This document shows, one piece after another, positions 55,565 to 64,000 of a stretch of DNA of 64,000 bases. The notes below the pieces were generated by a model that saw only the letters and a list, made by a program, of their open reading frames with translations, had not been told where the DNA came from and ran no database searches. The first letter of the stretch is position 1. Each line of letters begins with the position of its first letter. Origin of the DNA: Sisyra terminalis. Its lineage: Eukaryota > Arthropoda > Insecta > Neuroptera > Sisyridae. The stretch lies in assembly GCA_958496175.1 (NCBI GenBank), contig OY292275.1:53397701-53461700 (forward strand), written 5' to 3'. The translations under genes and the position numbers were made by a program.

Positions 55565-55935
55565 ATTGAAATTATGTCATTTTTGATAATTTGCAAAGAA
55601 ATATATTGATCAAAACCGTCCAAGATTTTTTGTATGGTTACACCCCCTAAAATCTGGCTTTTATTTTATTAATAAAGCGAATAAATAACTGTTTTCTATA
55701 CCAGGTCTCGATTTAGAGGTCTAGATTCCTCGATGCAACAATTTATATAAATAAAACTATTGAAATTATGTAATTTTTGATAATTTTTAAAGAAATATTT
55801 TAATCAAAACTGTTCAAGAGTTTTTGCACGATTGCAGCCTCTAATCATTTTATTTATAAAGCTAATAAATAACTGTTATCAATGCCAGGATGGGATTTAG
55901 ACATCTGGAGGCCTCGGGGCAATAAAAGAGTAGAA
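55565..55935 (-). repeat. Two-copy tandem duplication, ~194-bp unit, next to a hAT relic
   Basis: The units start ATTGAAATTATGTMATTTTTGATAATTT at 55565 and 55759 and share ATCAAAACYGTYCAAGA, AATAAATAACTGTT and ATTTAGASRTCTRGAKKCCTCG. Copy 2 ends GGCCTCGGGGCAATAAAAG. It lies just beyond the C-terminal end of the ZMYM1-like relic, so it probably is the 3' non-coding part of that element. Confidence 0.8.
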
Positions 55936-56099
55936 GTCCCCTGGTCCTAAATTATTTTCCAAATATAATGGACAATTTATTTTTCAGACAAGTTTTCCAA
56001 TAAATAATTTATTGTGAAAACAAGTATAGATTCTTTTATTATTTAAAAAGTATGTAAACATAATTAGAAATAAGAATTATCAGAAATTAAATTTTAGCA

Positions 56100-56510
56100 T
56101 TAATGAACAGAAAGTTCCGGTAAAATTTCGGTAAAATCCAGTTCTCTCAGTAAATCACTTGCAATACTCAGGAGAAAAAGTTTTGATAGACGGTTTGATA
56201 TCATCAGTGCAATTTGATACCATCAAAACTGAATACATTCTCAATGCAATTTCAACGTTTGGAAATGTAGCTCTGAAATTTTGATCTTCGAGAATTTGGT
56301 AGTAAAATAGTTCCGGTGATTGGTCTTTTCCATAGTTCTTTTTGTATGAGTCAATCAAAGACACAAATTGAACCAACTCATTACCAAAATTAGGTTCTAA
56401 ATCATCCTGATAAACTTCCACCAATGCCTCGGCAGTTTCGCAAAAATCAAAAGAAAATATGTTTAATAGTCTGAATTTAATTTTTTTTCCGAAGTCTCTA
56501 CTGTGGGAGC
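56100..56510 (-). pseudogene. ZMYM1-like hAT transposase C-terminus, frameshifted
   Basis: Read on the minus strand from about 56500: KKIKFRLLNIFSFDFCETAE, then ALVEVYQDDLEPNFGNELVQ, ILEDQNFRATFPNVEIALRM and YSVLMVSNC. This is the hAT C-terminal dimerisation region of the ZMYM1-like family, where E-L-V-Q-F and F-P-N-V-E-I-A-L-R are typical and a G-E-R-S-F motif normally follows S-N-C. Here that motif is lost (TDDIKP follows). After a frame change near 56155 the usual tail SDLLRELDFTEILPELS appears and ends at TAA 56102-56100. The frame break and lost motif mark it as dead. A GC-rich hairpin (CCCGGGCT-GT-AGCCCGGG) at 56529-56546 lies just upstream. Confidence 0.85.
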
Positions 56511-56546
56511 TTCTCTTTTGTGGAGGCCCCCGGGCTGTAGCCCGGG

Positions 56547-59489
56547 TTGCCTTTCCCTAAGTCCGATCTAGATCAACACGTGCTAAGTAATCAGGTTTGA
56601 TTTGTATTTAGTATCTTAAAAATTTGGATCATAATTTTAAAATAATCCCTAAAAATGTAATTGATTTTTCAAGGGGTTTTCGAGAATGTTTCGGCACCAA
56701 AGGTGCATATTTCTCCGCATTTTGAACCGAAATATTGATGTGAACCGTAATGTACAATGAAAATAGAATTTATGCGAGTATTGACTTAAAAAGTTTTGAA
56801 AATAATAAAAAAATATTGTTTTTGAAGGAACTGGAAACGAAGCCGGAGCTGAAATATAGGTTTTTGCGGAGTTGGTATTGTATTTATCAAAGTTTATACT
56901 GGCTTCAGCTTCGTAGCTGATATAGATTCTACCAATCTTATGTTTAATACATTACAATGCATACTTACTTAAATTTTTTGAAACTTCATACATTTAGTCT
57001 AATCTCCATACTATAAAATTAGATTTAAGCATACAAAATTGCATTAGCGACTTATGATTACAAAAGAAACTCATAAGGTATAGCCATTTAGACCAAAGCT
57101 GCAGCCGAAGTTGGAGCTTAAATCAAACATTGGCTCCAGAGCCTAAATTAATGTATTTCGGTACCCCAGCACTGGTTTTGGCATAGTTGTAGTTTAGAGG
57201 ATTGTGGAGTTGGATATTCAGAATAAATTTATTTGGTACCTCTTTTATGGATTGTAAAAATAATAGAATTGAGTTTACATTGAAATTACAATGACCATTC
57301 TGACATGACAATAAATACAACTTATTGAGCATTTTCATTTATAAAACACTTATTATTATTTGCTTAACTATTTAGATTATAGATTTCTAACGTCTTATCA
57401 ATCATCCCTATAATATTAACAGTCCTATACCAAATTTATAGTATAGTGCTATAGTTTTATATTGTTTGTGGAATCACTGGCCACTGCCAGTGGCCAGAGA
57501 AAGTTTTAGCTCCCCATCGGGAGCTATACCCTAAATCGTTCCCGTTAGAAACCACTGGTTTGATGTAAGGGACAAAATATTTAAAAAGAAGGCAACTTAA
57601 AAGAAAATTTTCCATCTACATAGCTTTTATATTCATACTAATACATAATAATCTTATACATTGGAGCTATTGGTTCTACTAATACGAGTGATCATTAAAT
57701 TACATTTACATTTATAAGCTGGTCAATAGTTATTTAAAAAAAAAACCCTTTTGACAAATATCTTAATATTTTTGAATTGCACTTTTAACTGCAAAAGAGA
57801 AACTTCAAATATTGCCATGTTTTGTATTATTGGCAAATCAATTCATTTTACGCAGGAGGATAAATTATCTTTACGGAGCAGTTGTTATATATTTAACTGT
57901 TTTTTAAATTATAATAAAACCAATAATTTACTTTTTAAACACTGTTTTTATTGATTTGATATTTTTATAACTTCCTTAAGGCTAATTAAAAAGGGGATAT
58001 TCCGTTTTCTAAAAATCCTTGTGTATTTAGGCTTTATAACTAATGGTAAAAATTGCTTATAATTTATTTTCTCATTTCATATGTCGCCTAAGAATATTAA
58101 TTTTTCAATATTGCTTTTAATTACGGTTCAATAAAATTTATAAATTAATGGTATTTGTAACGTGGTTTGGGGAATATAAAATAATTATATCTCCAATAAA
58201 AAATTATAAACGCCATGCAATTAAAACACTGCTCATATTCTTCGACGTTCCATTCTCTTTTATTTTTATTTTTATGATTCTCAGGAATGATTTTTCCCCC
58301 TGCAATAAAAATTTAAATAAATCAAATTAAGTTTTATATATTGGTTGAACAAATTCACCCATATGAGCAGCGAGTTAAGGCTTAGGCCAAGAATTGTAAT
58401 TTATATTCAAATTTCAAATATAATAAAAGATAATTATCTTATATTACTATTGTTATTGTAAAAGGTAAAAAAAATGAAATTAAATCTGTTTTTGTTGTAC
58501 AATGTTTTATTGTGTATTTTTTTTTATTTTAAAAATTATTACTGCATTATAGTGAAAATTACTGTTGGATTTCAATGTTTATTTTTTTATGTTTTCTCAC
58601 TTTAAAATTGAATATTACAGTTAGTTTATCACACTTATGGTCAAATTCGTCATTTTCATTTGGTCGGTCGTTTTTTTTTTTCATCTTCATTTACATTTTG
58701 GGTCGATTAACACTTTATGAGGCGTGGAGCGAAAGTATTTTTACTGGAAACTCAAATAAGAGTAAATACTTGCTTTTCAATAGTTGAAAAGTATAAATTT
58801 AAAAAGAAAATAGGACCCAAAATAAGGGCTTAAATTAGAATTATTTGCTTTCGTATAAGTATTTGTTATCATAAAGATATGAAAATCGTTAATATGTGCA
58901 GTGTTAGATAAATTATTCATTACAGAAAACTTTATGGTGTAATTTGTAGTGTTTGTGGATTCGATTGTGAACAATGAACATTTTTTATTGGTATTGGGTA
59001 GCTTAACGATTCTTTTGAATGACTTTTCATTGTTCTACGTAAGTTATAGGAAATATAAATAAAAATTTTGCGATGTGAAATTGGAAAAGAATGGTTTAAT
59101 CTAAAATTGTGCGAAAAAGTAAACCAAATAGATCAATTTTTGTATAATACGGAAGAATCAAATAATAAATGAAGTAGAGGCTTTATATTAAGGAGTTTGT
59201 GTATTTATTCATACTTTAACGGTAACGTATTTAAAAACAATCGATCAAGTGCATGTTAGACCACGTACGGGGTCTTAATGAGGGTTTCAAAGAATAAAAT
59301 ACTTTGGAAAACGAATAAGAAGAAAAATCAAGTTTTTAGTAGTCACTATAAGCCTAAAAGAAGTCGTGTAACATTCGTGAGTGCCCAGTGACCAGAAAAA
59401 TCTGGAAAGTAAGGGAATACCAGAAAATTTCATTGGGTCAAGGGATAAATCCGGGAACTTAACAAAAAGGGGATTAGTATTTAGATCGG
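56547..59489. other. Sequence with scattered GGAG/GAAG words and palindromes, no gene
   Basis: Words like GGAACTGGAAACGAAGCCGGAGCTG (56829) and GCTGCAGCCGAAGTTGGAGC (57100) look like a decayed minisatellite. Two perfect short palindromes occur close together: CTGGCCACTGCCAGTGGCCAG at about 57477-57497 and AGCTCCC-CATC-GGGAGCT at about 57508-57525. From 57570 on the sequence is plain AT-rich. Frames at 57123-57338, 57751-57954, 58148-58330 and 58575-58787 have chance-like content. Confidence 0.4.
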
Positions 59490-59945
59490 AAATTATGTAT
59501 AAATCCTTGTAAATAAACCATTGAGATCTAGCCAGTAGGTGCAGCTAAAAATCATGGCTACATTTTGTGTGTAATCAAATAATTGCCTATAAGTTTATAT
59601 GGAGTTTGTTATTATTTTAATTTATTTTTATTTTACTTTAAAACAAATTTTCGACTGGATTGAATAAAATTTATTATTGATTTTTTTCAAAACTAATTTT
59701 TACATTTTCTTGTGATTTACTACCATAACCATTCATAGCACAGTAAATTCTACTTTTTTTATACAGGGACTTAATTTAATAACTTTCATTTCAATTAAAA
59801 AAATTGTATTTGATTTTTAATTTAATTGTAGTTGGTATAGTGGTTTATAAAAGAGCACACAAAAACTAGTAATTTTTTTGGCCACCAGATGTCGTGACCA
59901 AAGTGGTCAATTCCCAATATTATGTCAAGAGTCCCTACATTGTGT
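59490..59945 (+). repeat. Interspersed repeat, inverted partner of 39040-39660
   Basis: Matching blocks include ATGGCTACATTTTGTGTGTAATCAAATAATTGCCTATAAGTTTATATGGAGT, TGATTTACTACCATAACCATTCATAG and GGCCACCAGATGTCGTGACCAAAGTGGTCA. It is non-coding. Its right limit lies just before the MITE at 59973. Confidence 0.8.
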
Positions 59946-59963
59946 AATATGTTCATTGAAGTA

Positions 59964-60133
59964 CAGAAAAATCAAGGTTTATAAAATACACAGGTGGTCT
60001 CATGCGCCACGTGACGTATCCAGAAGAAATTCGTACATATCTTCAGACTGATTCAAATTTCAAAATTCTTCGTATGACGTCATTTTTTTTCTAATGGGAC
60101 AGCCTGTGTAGTTGATAAACCTTGCAGAAAAAT
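59964..60133. mobile_element. Intact 152-bp MITE with 9-bp target duplication
   Basis: CAGAAAAAT at 59964-59972 and 60125-60133 flanks an element from CAAGGTTTATAAAATACACAGG (59973) to CCTGTGTAGTTGATAAACCTTG (60124). The interior carries inverted TGACGTATCC and ATGACGTCAT. The copy at 30928-31664 is the same family, split by a later insertion. A 9-bp duplication suggests a Mutator-like mover, or hAT if one base is terminal. Confidence 0.9.
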
Positions 60134-62470
60134 CACAATGTTTGACTTTATTTCACAATATTTATCCAAATTGAATAAAGTTAGAAAAAGCGGGGTACCC
60201 CTTTTACTTAAATGGAAGGTGTGCTACCCCTTATTTTTCACCCTGTAATTTCTCTAAAAAAAATCGCAAACCTATCTTCTTAATTTCATCTACAAAATAT
60301 AATTACATGGGTTCTATTGTTGCTGTTTGGTTACGGAACTCTAAAAATGAAACAAAATTTAATTGAATTTTTGCTGTACAGTTGGCTTAAAGCCTTTGAA
60401 AGTGTTTTGTCTTCATGTGTTTGGACTTCATAAGTAATCTCCTTCATGTAAATCATTGCAATTTGCATTTGATTGCCTCGTTTTAATTATTTTTTTCCTT
60501 TCCTATCAATTTTATAATGGGATGTCTTATCAATAAGTAATACTGAAAGGAGCTAAAATTGCTGATCTAGGATGATAACGCATTTTTTTTGTGTAGATCA
60601 TCGTCGATTATATATGACGTAGACGGTAGAAAGCCCAAGGGATATGTTTCATCTTGAAACATTAAATTAATTACTCAGGCACTTCTTCAGGTTTTCAAAC
60701 AGGTCGTTGACCACCAATTTCATATTTAGAGTGCGCTATTTAAGGTTACTGTTATTTAGCATTTATTAAAAATGTTCGATATTTTACGACACATTAAATG
60801 AAAAAGAAAAAAAACTTAATTAACTTTTTTTTTATTTGGGTTAGAAGAAAATTCATAAGAAACGTTAAATGAATATTGCATTACGCGTAATTGAACATTT
60901 ATTGATTTTATGTGGTATCGTTAAGAGTTACAAAATCTCATTTTCTGCAGACTCTTCCGTGGCATTGACAATGACTTGTTCAATGAGCAATGAACTTAAA
61001 TACTAATGAACTTATAAAATGCAATAAAGTAATTACTCGCAGCTATGATTTGATTTGAATTAATTAAAAAAATTATAATGAAGTAAGAAATGAAACACTG
61101 TAAGCGAGCAATTATGAAAGGTTTTTCACTTTTAAACATCATAGAGAACTCTTATTACATATTAATGTAGGTATTTTACAATAAAATTACAAAAGTTGTC
61201 ATTATTATATGAATGTACAGATAATATTCATTTTAATTTAACCATGAAAAGTTTAATAATTTCAACAAATTAATTGTAGATATATATACTTGTGTAGCCG
61301 CTTGATTAATAAAAATGCTTTATTAATGCATGCAACTACATTGTATATTGATTGATAAATGATATCCAATTGTATTAATCATCTGATTGGTTTTTATGTT
61401 GAATAAAGAGTTGCAAGAATTTCTTTATAAGTTTTAGAATATAATTAAATACTTTCTTCAGAAACTGTTCTTCAATTAATTTTCTTGAAGCTTTAAAAAA
61501 TAATATTTTTATAAATAGAGCTATTTATGTATGGTAAATTTGTTTCCGATTTCTTCATTTACTTTATATTCATTTATATGATGTGTACTCTGAATGAATG
61601 AAGATGTGGAAACTAGGGACAACAAAGGGGAATAATTGATCCGAAATAATCGAAAATACTTAGCATGCCGATTGCTAAGATTTGCCCAGCTACTTGGTCT
61701 CAAATTGAAAAAATAGGGACCCTGGAAATACAATAAACCTTGAGGATGCAGTATTGACGTAATCTCATCCAGGATAACCCAACCAAATAAATAAAAAAAG
61801 CTTAGTAATGTAAAAATCATTGGACCATTAAAATTGCCTAAACCGGTAAAGACTACGCCGAAAAAATATTACAGATTTTTAAACGTTTTTAGTTTGATTC
61901 ATATTTTTGCAATTTTGCATTCTTTTGTAATGCTGATACTGTTATTTCACTGTTTAGTGAAATTAAAAAAAAAACTAGTTAAAAACCAAATATTGAAATT
62001 GTTAGAATTTATTTACTTGTCTTCTTGTACTACGATTTACTATTGTACTTGTAATATTGTATTACGAAGCTAAATTCACTGGGCTGAACATTGATAGGGT
62101 AATAATTATTATACAACCTCATTAACTTTGACCATAATATTACATTTCAGGAGAATTATTGAAATAATTTCATTATATTATGCAATAGCAGATTTTACAA
62201 ATTTTAGAATTTCTGAGTTTAAATTTGAGTATTAAGTTACTAATTGCAACAAATTGATGTGCATAAATATTCCACAACTTCTGTACTGAAAAAAGCATTA
62301 AACTTAAAAAAATGTAGAAAACATTCCTACAAATAAACGATACATACAAAAATATGATAATGTAGTCGAAAGAGAGAATTGTTATCATCAATTTATTTAA
62401 TTATTGGACTCTAAATAGCGCTAATATTCAAGTGTTACATCTTTACCTATATTTCATCCAGAATTCCCAT
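60134..62470. other. AT-rich sequence, no gene recognised
   Basis: A short inverted pair (GGGGTACCCCTTTTACTTAAATGGAAGGTGTGCTACCCC) lies near 60191-60230. The 99-codon minus frame at 61521-61820 includes a non-AT-biased stretch (LHPQGLLYFQGPYFFNLRPSSWANLSNRHAKYF) but matches nothing I recognise, and the plus strand there has stops. It is left uncalled. Confidence 0.4.
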
Positions 62471-62474
62471 TAAA

Positions 62475-63020
62475 AAACCATATGGAAGTAGATTATTACC
62501 ATAAAATATTATGTACCTATGGATAAACAATCCTAAATAGCAATATCCTAAAAATTATATTAATACAATAGTAATTGTTTATTTTATTTGTCCCATTTAT
62601 ATTTTTGTATTGAAACTGATTTTTAATTCAAATATAGAAAAATATGATGTAATATAATATATCAATCGACTTTGCTTACACTATTTTAAATATTGCATCG
62701 GATAATTTCAACAATATACCATTCTTTTAGATGCATTTTAATTCTGATAATAATTGGCAAACGTATGTAATATGCATATGTCGGTAAAGACAGAGAACAA
62801 ATATTATAAACACATACGTGTGAGTGAAATACAGTTATTACCTCAAATTTGAACTGAATGATTATTGCTTTGATTTCATTTAATCAATTACCAATTTTTA
62901 CCATTTGCCAGTTGTGCCAGTATTGGGTGGTGAATATTTCACGGGAATTTACTAGTTGTGTATTAATATGGGTACTGTTTCGACTGTAAAATTTGAAAAT
63001 ACTTAATTCGATTATGTCTA
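62475..63020 (+). repeat. Long copy of dispersed family X
   Basis: This copy is collinear with 52640-53275. It shows ACCATATGGAAGTAGATTATTACC, TAAACAATCCTAAATAGCAATATCCTAAAAATTATATTAATACAATAGTAATTG, AATTCAAATATAGAAAAATATGATGTAATATAATATATCAATCGAC and GTGCCAGTATTGGGTGGTGAATATTTCACGGGAA. Confidence 0.85.
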
Positions 63021-63145
63021 TGTTTTAAATTAAAAATAGTTTTAGTGACTTTTAGATCAACTCGATCGACTCAATAGTGTTTTAGTGGTTTTAGTACTAT
63101 GCAAATCGCTCCCGAAAATCGGTCAGATTTCAACAGCTTTTTATT

Positions 63146-63386
63146 AAAAATTCGACTCATGTGTACTTTAGCACACCCACAATCTGGCAATGTTGCATTT
63201 TCGACTTTGTTTTTAATTTAATTTGCGATTAAGTCGGTCCATAATGAAAATTTAGCCACAAAAGAGGGAATTATACGATATTAGAATTGAATAAACAAAA
63301 ATATCGCGAATTAAATTACAAACAAAGTCGAAAATGCAACGTCGCTAGATTGTGGGAGTGCTAAAGTACACTTGAGCCAAAAATTC
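63146..63386. mobile_element. MITE of the GGCTCATGTGTACTTTAGC family, copy 3, with 8-bp target duplication
   Basis: AAAAATTC at 63146-63153 and 63379-63386 flanks a 225-bp element (63154-63378). It starts GACTCATGTGTACTTTAGCACACCCACAATCTGGCAA and ends in the complement TTGCTAAAGTACACTTGAGCC-like sequence. It is very similar to 30606-30830, so the family moved fairly recently. The 8-bp duplication fits hAT. Confidence 0.9.
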
Positions 63387-63389
63387 AGT

Positions 63390-64000
63390 CTGAATATTTT
63401 TTTCATAGCGCCGCTACAGAAGTATAAATTCAATAAGTTCAAAAATTCTAATGCTAGACTTCCATTATAACAGAAATGGGAACATATCTGATAGATTTAT
63501 AAAATTTGTCATTGAAAATCGACATTATTTCTTTGTAAAGTATATTTTTAAGAATGAAGCTCACTTGAGAATACATAAGAAGAATATTTTAAAGATAATA
63601 TTAACATTATTCGTATTACACTACCGAGTTGTTCAAGTTTCTTTTCTATTTCACAAGAATTTAAAGAGATTCAAAATTATTCAGGAAACATTAAGGCGTT
63701 TATTTCTTCCAACATTTGAAAACTTATCCAACTTCTTCAAGTTTGTTTGACGTATCGGTGATTGCACAATAAAAGACATAATAATAAAAGCTGATTGTTG
63801 TAATGGCGTGAAAATTGTTGAGTTTTTTTCAATTGTAGAGAATACATTTGGTTTGGTTGGGTCCTACTATGTGTTTACTACGCATTTTAGTATTTTTATT
63901 TTTGTCATCAAATATCTAAAGTATGTGTTGTATTGTATCGAGTGTGGATTGCGGAAATCTTCGACTACTTCACGTATGTGTTTCTCATAGCTATAGGCAC
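63390..64000. other. AT-rich sequence to window edge
   Basis: The frames at 63451-63750 and 63808-63990 are dominated by Phe, Ile, Lys and Asn with no recognisable domain. They are not called. Confidence 0.4.

Noticed and set aside
61521..61820. 99-codon minus-strand frame with a non-AT-biased centre
   Set aside because: No recognised family, ends in AT-biased text, and no splice or promoter context.
1..64000. CRISPR arrays, operons, bacterial features
   Set aside because: Intron-type junctions, transposon content and composition are those of an animal nuclear genome. The repeats found are tandem duplications and inverted elements, not spacer arrays.

Overview
This is a very AT-rich window of an animal nuclear genome, almost certainly an insect. 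The genes are split by long introns with GT/AG junctions. Nearly all the rest is decayed transposable elements, terminal-inverted-repeat miniature elements and palindromes. The relics (ZMYM1-like hAT, CGGBP1-like hAT, pogo-like with a zinc finger) and the base composition would suit a hemipteran such as an aphid. That is an impression, not a demonstration.

Gene content is sparse. At the left edge a candidate first exon (1062-1120) splices in frame to a second (1301-1380) and possibly a third (2338-2428), giving an acidic, Ser/Pro-rich N-terminus. At 50344-50665 there is a 107-codon first coding exon with the composition of a transcription-factor activation domain. It is preceded by about 0.85 kb of GC-richer leader or promoter sequence. 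Exon 2 and the 50-kb exon both end one base into a codon, so they could be alternative starts of one + strand gene that continues beyond the right edge. That is inference, and no DNA-binding domain lies in the window. A short minus-strand open frame sits in another GC-richer island at 12973-13116.

Layout. 0-2.5 kb: candidate exons. 2.9-5.3 kb: two tandem 1.2-kb repeats. 7.9-8.9 and 14.9-16.1 kb: two inverted copies of an interspersed repeat, the second apparently inserted inside a duplicated sequence. 9.6-12.6 kb: a hAT element with an 8-bp target duplication, carrying a nested 435-bp miniature element; its right end and flank are tandemly amplified. 16.5-21 kb: foldbacks, a hAT transposase relic and an insect interspersed repeat. 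22.7-24.4 kb: a 1.6-kb palindrome. 26.4-28.9 kb: tandem duplication, hammerhead-bearing foldback and a complex satellite. 29.4-36.3 kb: hAT and pogo-like relics and a second hammerhead-bearing foldback. 36-49 kb: mostly unrecognised AT-rich sequence with small duplications. 49-51 kb: promoter and exon. 51.6-64 kb: a third hammerhead foldback, several miniature elements and a frameshifted ZMYM1-like transposase fragment.

The most notable signal is three unrelated-looking foldback repeats (27.4, 31.4 and 51.7 kb). In both arms each carries a sequence fitting a type I hammerhead ribozyme: CTGANGA, stem II, GAA, a palindromic stem III, then an allowed cleavage nucleotide, with stem I partners visible. 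Stems that short are known from dimer-acting ribozymes of Penelope-like retroelements. All calls come from reading the sequence by eye; repeat boundaries are approximate unless a target duplication is quoted.
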